Source of the DNA: Linyphia triangularis
Taxonomy: Eukaryota > Arthropoda > Arachnida > Araneae > Linyphiidae
NCBI GenBank assembly: GCA_963978545.1
Contig: OZ021722.1
Coordinates: 39,387,365 to 39,451,364 of the forward strand
Reading direction: 5' to 3'
Length of the DNA: 64,000 bases
The translations under genes were made by a program, and so were the position numbers. The notes under the pieces are model-generated. The model did not search any database, was not told where the DNA came from, and worked only from the letters and a program-made list of their open reading frames with translations. Positions 1-10,315 of this stretch are shown here, in pieces. Position 1 is the stretch's first letter. The number at the start of each line of letters is the position of its first letter.

Positions 1-34
1 TAGCTAAACATTTGTTTGATGACTTAGAAAGTAG

Positions 35-648
35 TTAAAGGGACTCAGCTACTTTAAAATAAAAAAAAAATCGATTTTAGGATTTTTATTTTATGTTGTT
101 CTATGATTTTTGCCTTCCCATTGATGCATTACTTTTGTTCCTACTCAAATTAGAAGTATGTTATATTTTATTTAAAAAAAAAAGCTAACTATCAGTATTA
201 ACTATATGGTGGTTTTGGTTGTTTTCAGATTATCTGGCGCCGTCAGCAACACGAGGGCTATAATGCGCCAAAACATTCGTCATTTGACAAGCCGACGTAC
301 ATTTACAAACACCCATGCCTTACACGGGACTCGAACCCACAACCTCGCAGTCTAGAAGTTAGCACGCTAACCACTATATCGTTTTGTCGGCATATTAACT
401 ACAAAATAATAATGACTGATGATACAAAATACAAAATGTACAAATAATACAAAATGATTAATGACTTTTAACTTTAACTTTGATTTTCTCTAAAGGTGAT
501 ATTTTAAACTTCAATGTGCCTTTTCTAACTAACTAGTAGAGATATAGCATTATTTTTTTATGATATTGTAATACATAATCAAGAGATTAAAATGAACTTA
601 AAGTTAGTTTTAAAAAAAATATCATCAGAATTTTTCTTATTAAATTTC

Positions 649-680
<32 letters not shown>

Positions 681-1054
681 GAGAAATTTCTGTTTTTCTT
701 ATAAAGATTTCGCATTTAATTGTTTTTTTAAATAACGGGAAATTTTTAGCATGAGTTAATTCTGTAGGTTATGTACTACAATTTAATAAAAAAAGTTAAT
801 GGCGTATCTATACTAGTTAGTCAAAAAAGGTACATTGAAGTTCAAAATATCACGTTTAGAGAAAATCAAAGTTAAAGGTAAAAGTCTTGTATAGTTAATA
901 TTAAAATTTTGCATTTTTTAAATAAAGCATTTAATTTGAGTAGAAACAAAAGTAATGCATTGATAGAAAAACAAAATAGCATTGAATAACATGAAATAAA
1001 AATCTATAAATCGATTTTTTTATTTTTTATTTTATACTTACAGAGACCCCTTAA
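35..1054. mobile_element. Non-autonomous TTAA-flanked element with long inverted repeats
   Basis: The stretch begins and ends with TTAA (35-38 and 1051-1054), the target duplication made by piggyBac and Kolobok elements. Inside, the two halves are inverted copies of each other: the segment around 45-180 pairs with 920-1050 (both carry the ATCGATTT motif, the ATGCATTACTTTTG-type motif and a T-rich run), and 470-545 pairs with 810-890. Outer ends read AGGGACTC and, reversed, GGGGTCTC, so the termini are diverged. The unpaired centre is about 550-805 and includes a T tract at 656-680. No transposase reading frame is present. The left arm is interrupted by a SINE. The superfamily choice is inference from TTAA alone. 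Confidence 0.6.
205..392 (-). mobile_element. tRNA-derived SINE inserted in the inverted-repeat element
   Basis: Read on the minus strand it starts GCCGACAAAACG and shows a pol III box A (TAGTGGTTAGCG) followed about 40 bases later by box B (GGTTCGAGTCC), the layout of a tRNA head. The remaining part is not tRNA-like and ends in an A/C-rich tail near 205-227. It is flanked by the direct repeat TATTAACTA (196-204 and 393-401), as expected for LINE-driven insertion. It is not a functional tRNA gene: there is no cloverleaf 3' half and no clean terminator. It interrupts the left arm of the 39-1050 element, so it is younger than that element. Confidence 0.75.
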
Positions 1055-1377
1055 ATGAAGTCCACAAAAGAGTTTTTAAAGTCGATAATTACATTAATCC
1101 AAATTCCATCATACTTGGAGTGTAAACTAAATACTAAGTTGACCATGGAATAGGTATTTCTAAAAACAAATATTTTCCTTTCAAGAATCTATGAAGACTG
1201 AATGTGTTGAGAATCAGTGTAGTATATCTACAGCGTTTTTCTGTGCAAGATCACTAGAAAAGGCTTGACGTAGATACTTGAGAAGGTATAAATATCAAGA
1301 AGTTATAAAATGGACGTACTAATGGATTCATCTGCTATAATTTTTCTCTTCATACAATTATAATACACAAAAATAAT

Positions 1378-3310
1378 CAGAAAAATAAAAGTGACACATT
1401 ATTACAACTATTTTTTATTCAGATGTAATAAAACAACATTGCAATTCCAAGAATATTTTATTGTCATTAAATTTTGATAAAAGCAACTTTTAATCGAATT
1501 TAAAAGCTGTTCACGGCCATCTCGATTAGGCTTGGGTGATGTTAACATTTCATCGCGATATATCGGGAAGCAAACATCGCGATGTCACGATACATCGGGA
1601 TGTGAACTATATTTTTTTTTACAAAATACCATAACGCGCTATATAACCGAAAGTTATGCTTACTTAGCTAATTTGTTATCATCCATGAAAGGAGAAGTGG
1701 GGGGGGGGGAGAAGGACAAGTGTACTTCATGGCAGTGCACATGTTACTTTAGTTATTGGATATTCTTAATTATTAAATTAAAAACATACTTTATAATGAA
1801 TATTGTATTACTTACTAGTACAATATAACTATAAAACAATAAAAATAAAATTAATGCATTACATTTAAAATTCTAATAATCTTTATTTTGAGCCAAAAAA
1901 TCTGCATTTCCGCATTTTTAAGAAGCAAGTTGGATTGAGTAATTATAATCTTATGGAAATAAACTTTATTCAAATAGTACAAACTGAAAAAAAGTTATAA
2001 AACATTTATTTACTTACGAGTCAGAAGAGAAAATCCTTCAACGTAAACGAGGGAAAAAAATCGTTTATAAGTATTTAAGCAATCAAAGAGAAACAACTGT
2101 GATCAGTCCATGTGCTAGTTCATATTGACTTTGGCAGATATAACAAACTATCATAGTAATAAATAACCTGATTATCTTTCCTAGATAAGAACTAGACAGA
2201 AATTACCCCGCTGGAATACCGCAATCCCCTTGAGTTAATAAATAAAACAAAGCTCTCAAAGGGTAAAAACGTTGGATAAAAAAATCCTGAAGTAATAAAA
2301 GATTTAAAAATACAAAAATGTTATATTTTATTTCTTCCAAGTTAGAGAGAAAAAAAAAAAGAAAAAAAAAAGTTTAGGAAACTCTCAATTGAATTCCAAA
2401 AATAGAATATCAAGGTCTTATATCTGATGACAAATTATATAAAAATCAAAACAAGTTGAGGGGGGGGGAAAAAAGGGGGGGGGGGGAAATGTTCAAACAC
2501 TAAAAGGAATACATCTTTCATCGAATCTCCAATATTAATAGACTACTGACGCCTGAAAACCACCATTACTCAGCTGTAAAAACGAAATAGGAAATAAACG
2601 AGAGACCTAAAATGGAAACATCGCACATACCGAAGGTGGATACGATTATCACGATGCGGATGAAGTATCACTCCAGCAAAAACAAATGGAAATCGTCTCA
2701 AACGGCGAGGTGTAGCTGTTACACTACGTTTCTATACAGTCTTGGATACACCGCACATATGCAGGAAGGATTAACTGCGATGTGGTGAAGTATCGTATCA
2801 CAAACGGCGCGGTGTCGACGGTTTCAATAAGTTTCTATAGTATTTTAGAAACACAGCGCATGAATCGTGTTATCAACGGTTCTTCGTCCTTGAAGTGCTA
2901 GACAAGTATCGCTTGTCAGAAATGATCGTGATGTATCGGTTTGGGGAATATAGTGAAACCGGTTTGACGATGTTGATTTCACACCGGTTTTGGACGATGT
3001 ATCGATACATCGCCCAAGCCTAATCTCGATGTACTAAAGCTTCTATGTACCAAATTTCCTACTTTTAGTTACAGAACTATGGATTTGTATAAGGTTCAGA
3101 TGTGCAGACAACTCAGTTTTATCTATATAAATTCCTGAACTTCCAGTAAACATAGATCCATAACATTTTATATATATTTTAAAGACATTATGAAAAACTT
3201 TACAAAAAGAAAAATAAGCTTCAGATCAAATTTCCGCCACTAAATAATTACTAGCATCCTGAATGTTTATGTTCATTTACCTTTACTACAGTTATGTACA
3301 AAACACGGAT
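1378..3310. repeat. Dispersed repeat, copy A (split by a hAT insertion)
   Basis: The flanks 1378-1518 and 3031-3310 together match 5775-6215 along their whole length with scattered substitutions and small indels. Landmarks shared by both copies include CATTCCAAGAAT/CAATTCCAAGAAT, AAAAGCAACTTT, GTGGATTTGTATAA/ATGGATTTGTATAA and TAAATAATTACTA. The 1.5-kb block between them is a hAT-type insertion missing from the other copy. I see no coding potential in the repeat itself, and cannot tell whether it is a transposon fragment or a segmental duplication. Confidence 0.7.
1527..3022. mobile_element. hAT-type DNA transposon, non-autonomous
   Basis: Terminal inverted repeats read TAGGCTTGGGTGATGT on the left and ACATCGCCCAAGCCTA on the right. 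They are bordered by a perfect 8-bp duplication ATCTCGAT (1519-1526 and 3023-3030), the signature of the hAT superfamily. Subterminal regions are rich in GATGT/ATCG motifs (ATCGCGATATATCG on the left, GATGTATCGATACATCG on the right), plausible transposase-binding repeats. No transposase domain is recognisable in any frame, so this is a non-autonomous derivative. The homologous region at 5775-6215 lacks it, giving an empty-site comparison. Confidence 0.85.
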
Positions 3311-3470
3311 TACCACAATTTAACGGATATTATAATCCGTTAAGCTTGCGTCGCGACGTATATGAATACTTTCCAAAGGCGTGATCCACAGAAGTCAACG
3401 GCATTTCTTTTGAGAAATATCGAAGAAGAATGATAAATTAAAGTTGTATTATTAATATTATTTCTTTTTT

Positions 3471-3888
3471 CAGGGTTTCCACTCATTTCATAGAATGAAA
3501 ATCAATGACTTTTAAACACCTAAATAATGTTTTTAAGGACAGTTGAAAATTTGTTTTCAGGAATCATGTCTATATATAAATTTTTAATAAAGTATATTCT
3601 ACCAAAAAAGTTACAAGTTGATGGATGAGTAATGCAAATATGTCGGAGAATTCCGATACGGTGCAGATAAGTGACAGTTACGCGGAAATAGCAAGTCCGA
3701 GTTGTATTTTAATAAATTTTGCGGTTAGGCACACAACATCCGCAAAAATCAAGGACTTTTAAGGACCACCTAGCATTTTCAAGGACTTTTAAGCACCTCT
3801 AAGCATTTTCAAGCACTTTCAAGGCCTTGAAAACAAGTTCGAAAATATTAAGCATTTTTAATGACTTTCAATGACCGTGGGAACCCTG
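3471..3888 (+). mobile_element. MITE-like element with CAGGGTTTCCAC termini, copy 1
   Basis: About 418 bp with inverted ends CAGGGTTTCCAC and GTGGGAACCCTG. The interior has a characteristic block (3748-3850) of imperfect short repeats built on CAAGGACTTTTAAG and CTAAGCATTTTCAAG. A second copy in the opposite orientation lies at 50592-50985 and aligns end to end. The CAGGG start resembles hAT ends, but I could not find a convincing 8-bp target duplication at either copy. No coding capacity. Confidence 0.65.
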
Positions 3889-3991
3889 GTTTTAAATGCA
3901 AAAATTGTAGTGAAGATATATGAGACTAAAAATGAAAGTTGTTATTAATTAACTGGTGGTGAAAATTTGATGTTTCATCGTTCTGTTTCAG

Positions 3992-4121
3992 ATGGCTCGG
4001 ACGCCTCCCTACTGTTGACTACGAGGAAATGCACAATAACCCCTCAGGTGAAGGGGACGAGGAAGGAAAGATAGAAGAGTTAGAAAAGAAAGAAGAAAAG
4101 GATCAGAAACTCAAGTTTTAA
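3992..4121 (+). CDS. Last coding exon of an unrecognised plus-strand gene
   Basis: A strong acceptor (TTCTGTTTCAG, ending 3991) is followed by an open frame of about 43 codons to a TAA at 4119-4121. The exon completes a split codon with its first base. The peptide starts WLGRLPTVDYEEMHNN and becomes a charged tail rich in Glu and Lys (EELEKKEEKDQ), ending KLKF. The change from ordinary composition to an acidic/basic tail followed by stop and by AATAAA signals (about 4171 and 4280) fits a C-terminal exon with a short 3' UTR. Upstream exons are not found and may lie left of the window. I do not recognise the protein. The call rests on splice site, frame and composition only. Confidence 0.4.
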
Positions 4122-5774
4122 ATCACTTTCTAAAATAACGTTTTTATTATGGCTTACGATGGTAAAAACTGAATAAAGATACCAAAAGCCAGTTGATTTC
4201 GTCGACATGTTGAATGAGAACTTATCATAGTAAAGTAATAACTAGATTCTGAGTCTGTGTGGATGAATTGCTAGACAAGCAATAAACTTTAAAATTTAAA
4301 TTGTACATGAAGAAGAATTGAAGGATATCACAATGAAGGAATTCCTAGATGAATTTCAAGATTAGCAATAAACTTTATAATTTAAATTATACATGATGAA
4401 GAATTTAGGGATATAGTAATGAAGAAACTCCTAGATTCTGAATGAATTTTGTTGATTAAAAGATTTTATACTGAGTAATATTTGTAGTAATTACTAATAA
4501 ACTGTTAAATTCATAATGATTTTTTTTTTTCTTTTTTTTTTTTTTTCAATATTTTTTCTCTTTTGTTTGGAGACAACAGAACAACTTTTATATCCACCGA
4601 ATAATACATTTCGTTATCATTAACCTGATCATATGAATTATTGACATTTATGGTTGGCTGATAAGTGAAAATGTTCACTTTTATGGTTTATATTCTTCCT
4701 TCTGAGCAAAAAAATAATGCTTAGATATTTAACATACGTATTTAAAACGTATAGAAAGAGATGACACGTAAAAAAATTGTATAATAAAATATCTATGAAA
4801 ACCTGAAGGATATATAGTATTGAAAACTCCTTAATGCTACATGGTAGCATTTTTATCTCAACATGATTCATAGTTGATGTAAACATAATATATTAAAAAA
4901 GTGTAGTTCTCTTACAGAAAAAATAATAAATTATAAAAATTAATGTGCTTGTAATATTGAAATATTCTAAAGAAAAATAAAGTAAATTGTTCATCAACTA
5001 TAAATAAAATTTTCAAACTTCATTTACTTAAAAATTGAGTCTATTTAAGTTACTTTTCACATAGGTAAATATCATGTGAAAATGCAAGTGATTTCAATAT
5101 ACTAAGATTTTAGCACTGTATATTTTGTTAATTTAAATAATATTGTGTTGTAACAGTTACTAGTTGTGTTCTAGAATAAAATATTTATATATATGTTGAG
5201 TTAATTACCATTAATACATTTCATACATTTAAGTTTATAAATTAAATTAGAAGCAACAAGGAAAGTAATTCTTTTTTAAATGTTTACAAGTTTGACATTT
5301 TACAGTTTATAACTCATTCTAAAATTATTTTTAATTAAATTATGTTTAATGCTATTTAATCCTAGAAATATGTTTCTGTTTATCACTTCGGGTAACTATA
5401 AATACATATATTGCAACTTCAACACCAGAGGAAAAAAAGAGTATTTATTATGAAATACATTTTCAGTAACAACACAAAAAAAGAGACATGCATCTACAAA
5501 CGACAAAAAGAAATTGAAACGTATGGCATTCCTCCGTTTTACAACCTTTCCCTTTGTAATAAATATTTTTCCCGAGTGTTTTTAAGTGTGACCAAAAATG
5601 ACAGTGAATGCATGGGGCTAACCTCAGTGGTAAATGAGTGTTGTAGAAGAAAACGCAACTCCTTCCCGAATCTAAAATGCCTCTAAACTCATAACCATCT
5701 AAATCTTTCAATTTACATTAATTCTTTAAGTAGTTTAGCAATAAAAATTTATTTTCCATAATTTATATTCCGGA
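4122..5774. other. AT-rich stretch: 3' UTR then nothing recognisable
   Basis: The first 100-200 bases after the stop at 4121 probably form the 3' UTR of the upstream exon. They contain a tandem duplication: the motif AAACTTTA(A/T)AATTTAAATT with following ACATGA(T)GAAGAATT occurs near 4286-4325 and again near 4371-4410. Beyond that I see only AT-rich sequence and short chance reading frames. Confidence 0.5.
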
Positions 5775-6215
5775 AAAATAAGGGAGACACATTAAAATAA
5801 CTTTTGTTTTTAATTAGATTTAATAAAAAAAAATCGTTGCCATTCCAAGAATTTTTTAATGGCATTAAATTTTAATAAAAGCAACTTTCAATCGAATTTA
5901 AAAGTTGTTAATGACCATCTCAATGTGCTGTGCTAATTGCTCTTAATGTATCACATTTCCTACCTCTAAATATAGAACTGTGGATTTGTATAATGTTCAG
6001 ATTGACAGAAACTCAATTTTATACATACATTCCTGAGCTTCAAGTAAGAAAGCATAGATCCTCATAATATTTTATGCACTAACATAGAAAAGGTATCATG
6101 AAAAAATTATATCTAAAGGAAAATAAGCACCTGTTCAAATTTTCACCCACCAAATAATTACTATCATCCTGAATTTTTATGTTCATTTATCTACTGACAT
6201 GTACACCAAATATAA
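5775..6215. repeat. Dispersed repeat, copy B (uninterrupted)
   Basis: This is homologous to the two flanks of the hAT at 1527-3022. The insertion point corresponds to CCATCTCAATGTGC near 5923-5936, a single copy of the sequence duplicated around the hAT. There is no coding content. Confidence 0.7.
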
Positions 6216-6585
6216 ATATTCATGTTTCTACATCATTCATTCCTTGGAAGCATTTGTATACACTGAAGTGAAATTTTGTTGGTTTACAAAGTATTTTTGT
6301 TATATAGCTTAATTCATCCCGAAAACAATGAAATTTAAAATTATCTTTATAATAACTTATTTTACAAAATAAATCAAATAAAATTCAAATCACACTTTAA
6401 TGTAATTTAACGAATAAGTATTTAAGAACCCTTGAAAAAAATTAGGCCTTTAGTTTCTAAGAAAAATATATGCGAAATCTTTTAAATTAACAGTACCGTT
6501 TTGAGGATTCCAACTATCCTTAACATTATAAAAAAGTCATAAAAGTCAAGTTTTTACTTTTATTCCATTATATACATTACCAATT
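6216..6585. other. Unassigned AT-rich stretch
   Basis: I see no gene, repeat boundary or structured element between the end of the dispersed repeat and the LINE fragment that follows. Confidence 0.5.
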
Positions 6586-7050
6586 TTTATGAATTCCAGA
6601 CTTCCATTAAACTACAAGAAAAGGGTTTATTTGTCCACCATCCGCCCCATTGTCACATATGCAGCCCCTGAGTGGTGCACCCACGATGCACAAGATGCAA
6701 TCAAACTCCAAAAGATCCAGAATAGGGTTCTAAGGGGGATGGTGGACGCTTCGAGATATGTAAGGAATGACCTAATACATAAAGTTTGAACTTTGACTTT
6801 GATGGGGGTTTTATCAAGGTACCTGTGCTCCGTTGGAGCCAAACCTTTTCATATGATTTTTGCCTCTAGGCATTGGGGATAGTCAGGTCTCACATTTAGA
6901 AAGTAGGAAAGGCAAGGAGGTGAGTGCTGAGCTCTAACAGTTAAGCTGTCAAGCCGCACCGAGCAATAATTAGATAGAATCATTTAAAATCTGAGATTAT
7001 TTTAGTATAATTTACATAAAACAGTTACACTAATAAAACGGAAGATACGT
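6586..7050 (+). pseudogene. 3' fragment of a second Jockey-like LINE
   Basis: The plus-strand frame 6589-6789 encodes a peptide with TIRPIVTYAAPEW and ILQNRVLR/ASRYVRNDLI-type motifs. These are the C-terminal region after the reverse transcriptase of Jockey-group ORF2 and match the equivalent part of the minus-strand LINE next door (NIRPILTYAAPAF, ASRYIRNDLI). It is heavily 5' truncated and stops early, about 60 codons before the usual end. The remainder to about 7050 may be 3' UTR. It faces the other LINE tail to tail. Confidence 0.65.
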
Positions 7051-7059
7051 GGACGGACA

Positions 7060-7096
<37 letters not shown>

Positions 7097-7194
7097 AAAT
7101 ATAAATGTAGTTGTTTTTAAAACAACTATAGAACACGAGATAAACAAAAAGTCTACACATTAAGTGCATAGCAAAATCTAAAGATAAAAAATGA

Positions 7195-7385
7195 GAGTAA
7201 TGTAGCTCTTTTTATGAATTGCTAAAGTAAAAAATAAAATGAAGTAGCTTTTCTTGTGAATCGCTAAACAATATTAAATTAAAAGTATATAAAATATAGC
7301 TTTTCTTGTGAATCGCTACAATATAAGAGAAAGAAAATAGTATAAGATATATGTAGCTCTTCTTATGAATTGCTATATGTTATTA
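7195..7385 (-). repeat. Tandem repeat in the LINE 3' UTR
   Basis: Four imperfect units of roughly 55-60 bp, each carrying the plus-strand motif GTAGCT(C/T)TTCTT(A/G)TGAAT(T/C)GCTA, near 7203, 7245, 7296 and 7352. They lie between the end of ORF2 and the poly(A) tail and so belong to the LINE 3' UTR. Confidence 0.6.
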
Positions 7386-7619
7386 CAAAAAAAAGGTACT
7401 ATAAAGAACTAATTTACACCTCCACCCGTTTCCCTTTCCCTTCAAGAGGTAACCTTCTACGGGTTGCTGGAGGGCTTTGGCTCCTAATATGGTGGGAAAT
7501 TACTAATCACTTCAGCCTCCATCCGCTTCCCCCACTATGTGGCTTCTACGGATTGTTGGAAACTGGGGGATAAATGATTAGTACTATGAGTTCGAGCAGG
7601 TTTAGGGATTGCTGGATAT

Positions 7620-10300
7620 TCATTTTCTAAATGCTTCGGACATAATTGCATCTGAGAGAGCAAATGCTGCGAAGGGTCTGCACCTATAATCATCTTTGAG
7701 TACTTCGTAAGCAAAGATGTTTTTGAAATCATTTTCATCTTCTTCCAGCATGGCCTTTTTGTAGAATGAAATATTGATTTTAGAGATGTATTCTGCAATG
7801 GGTTCGATTTTAAGGTCACGACGAATAAGATCATTGCGAATGTATCGAGATGCATTTACAATTTCACGAAGAATTTTATTTTGACAGACTTGCAGTTTTT
7901 TGATTTCCTTTGGATTGACAGTAGTGAATGCAGGTGCCGCATATGTTAATATGGGCCTGATGTTACTAGTGTAAATGAGTTTTTTGAGGTTCAGTTTAAG
8001 AACAGAGTGACGGCCTATAAGGGGTCGAAGCTTTGCCATAACAATGTTAGCTTTTTTAACTGCATGCTTGCAATGGTCCATCCAGGTTGTTTTTGTGTTT
8101 AAGTCCCATGTAATTAGCCTTTTTCACAATTGGAATTTTTTCTCCAAAAAGAAAAACCTCTTTAGTGATGGGGGTTCTAATTTTCTTGCCTCCCATAACA
8201 ATAATATTTGATTTGGAGGCATTGATGCTAACCTTCCACCTCTCGCACCAGTCTTCGATGTCGTCAGTGAGTAATGAAAGTTTATGTACTGCCTGGTTAC
8301 GTTGCATTGATTTTGTAACAATCGCAGTATCATCTGCGTAAAAAGCTGTGAGTATGTTTTGATTGTCTCGAAAGGTAGGAAAGTCAGCAGTGTAAAGCAA
8401 GTATAGAGTTGGTCCCAGGATTGACCCCTGGGGGACCCCGGCCTCCATAATGCGGTCATTAGAGATAGCACTTCCATATTTGACCTGGAAATGTCTTTCA
8501 AATAAATAAGAATTGATAAGAATAATAAGATCTTTGGGAAAGTTATTTTGAATTAATTTGTATATCAGCCCTTTGTGATATACTCTATCAAAGGCTTTTG
8601 CCACGTCCAGCATTAACATAGCCGAGGCCTGTTTGTTGTGGCGTGCACTACCGATAAATTCCAAAATCCGTACCAATTGTTTTGTAGTTGATTTTTTTGG
8701 AACATATTGTTCATTGGGAATAGAATCTAAGTGGGGTCTCATTCTATTCAGAATTGTCCTCTCAAGAATTTTTCCCATACAGGGGAGCAGACTGATGGGT
8801 CGATATGAAGCAGTCATTGCTGGATCTTTCCCAGGTTTGGGGAAGAGGATAACATTAGCTTCCTTCCAGGCATCAGGAAAATAGGAGTTGGATATACAAA
8901 AGTTAAAAACGTTCGTGATCCTATAAATCATCTGGTAGGGCAGCAATTTAATCATGTTGTTTGTGATATTATCATTACCGAGTGCTTTATGGTTCTTAAG
9001 TTTTTTAATAATTTGTGTAACCTCATCAGTAGTGATCTTATCTAATGTTCCAGTGGGGGATTGATTACGAAGCCACCTATCAGTGAAGTCTTCCACTTCC
9101 TCTTCAAAATCATCATTAGTGGGTTCATTATTATTTCTAAATTGCAATTCAAGTGAGTCTGCTAGTGCCTCTGCCTTTTCACTTTCCGTGTACACTAGCC
9201 CGTTTTCTCCATGAATTGGTTTGTTAATAATTTTGTCGCGTTTAAGGGTTTTGGACATTTTCCAAATACTATTGTCTGCCGTACATAGTGTGTGAATTTT
9301 GTTTTCCCATTGGCTGCGTCTAAAGTCAATGCTTCGTTCCCTAATGATGGCATTAAGCTCATACATTTCATCTTGAAGTCTAGGGTCCCGAGTCTTTTGG
9401 TATCTTTTCCTAACCCAGTTCCTATGCTGGATAATAATTTTAATATCTTTGGGTAGTTTAATGTAGGAATCTCTAATGAGCAGCTTTGTGGTGGATTCCT
9501 CAAGTGCATTGTTTATGTCAGTGGTGATAAGTTGGATTTGATTGTCTGTGTCAGACTCAGTGTTAAGTTCCTGGTTGTCCATATCACAATTCTTAAGGCT
9601 ATTCTGAAACAATTCCCAGTTGATTTTGTTTCTAAACCTGGCTTCCTCCTCTTTGGGGAGGCCCAGTATTGCTATAAGAGGTTGGTGGTCAGATGATAAT
9701 TCGTTTACACCATCAATAGAAATTGGAATGTTTGTGTTCGTTAACAAAATATCAAGAATGTCGGGTCTAAAGCCCTGTGCTGGGTAGTGGGTTGGTTGGA
9801 TGGGGGCTATGACCCTGATGTTATTATTGATAAGATTATTAGCAATAACCTTTCCATTATTGTTTGAAAAATTACATCCCCATTCCGTGTGTTTTCCATT
9901 AAAGTCTCCCGCAATAATGGTGGATGTGTTGGGAGGAATGAGCCTAGATATAGCAGCATCAGTGAGTTTGTTGCGTGGAGGGTTATACACAGCAGCAATA
10001 TGGATGGAGGGATGGTTTTTGAATTCAATGACGACTTTAGTAAATTCATACCCGTCACTGTTGTCAGCTGAGTGTAATGAAGTTGTCAAATTCCTCTTAG
10101 TGAAAACTGCAGTGCCACCTCCTCGGTGATGGATTCTATCGGTTTTGTATGTTGTGTAATTTTGAATTTTGAACTTGTTGCACGGTTTCCCATGTGTTTC
10201 GGCAACAATACCAATGTCAATGTTATTTTCTTCTAAGTTTTTAAATTATTCTATTTTGTTTATTAATCCATTTGCATTCCATATTGCAACAAGTAATGGA
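7620..10300 (-). pseudogene. LINE ORF2: endonuclease-reverse transcriptase, broken
   Basis: Reading down the minus strand, the protein begins with an apurinic-type endonuclease (WNANGL near the start, AETHG, AGDFNGKHTEW and SSDHQP motifs). It continues with a reverse transcriptase: SYRPISLLP, LDVAKAFDRV, AGVPQGSILGP and the catalytic YADDT. The C-terminal region follows (NIRPILTYAAPAF). Three lesions are visible. A TAA at 10246-10248 interrupts the endonuclease start. A one-base shift near 8100 separates the RT frame (ending about 8056) from the tail frame (8081-7620). The N-terminal codons upstream of 10089 are readable only across that stop. It would copy LINE RNA at nicked chromosomal DNA; this copy cannot make an intact protein. 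Confidence 0.88.
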
Positions 10301-10315
10301 GTGAAGTCCTTTAAT

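Noticed and set aside
300..392. A functional tRNA gene on the minus strand
   Set aside because: Box A and B are present, but there is no matching acceptor stem or complete cloverleaf, and direct repeats mark it as a SINE.
7195..7385. A CRISPR-like array
   Set aside because: Units are imperfect, few, AT-rich and part of a LINE 3' UTR in a eukaryotic genome.
8124..8501. Additional frames over the LINE reverse transcriptase (also 9195-9509 and 9800-10129)
   Set aside because: They overlap ORF2, which has the catalytic motifs, and show no domains of their own.
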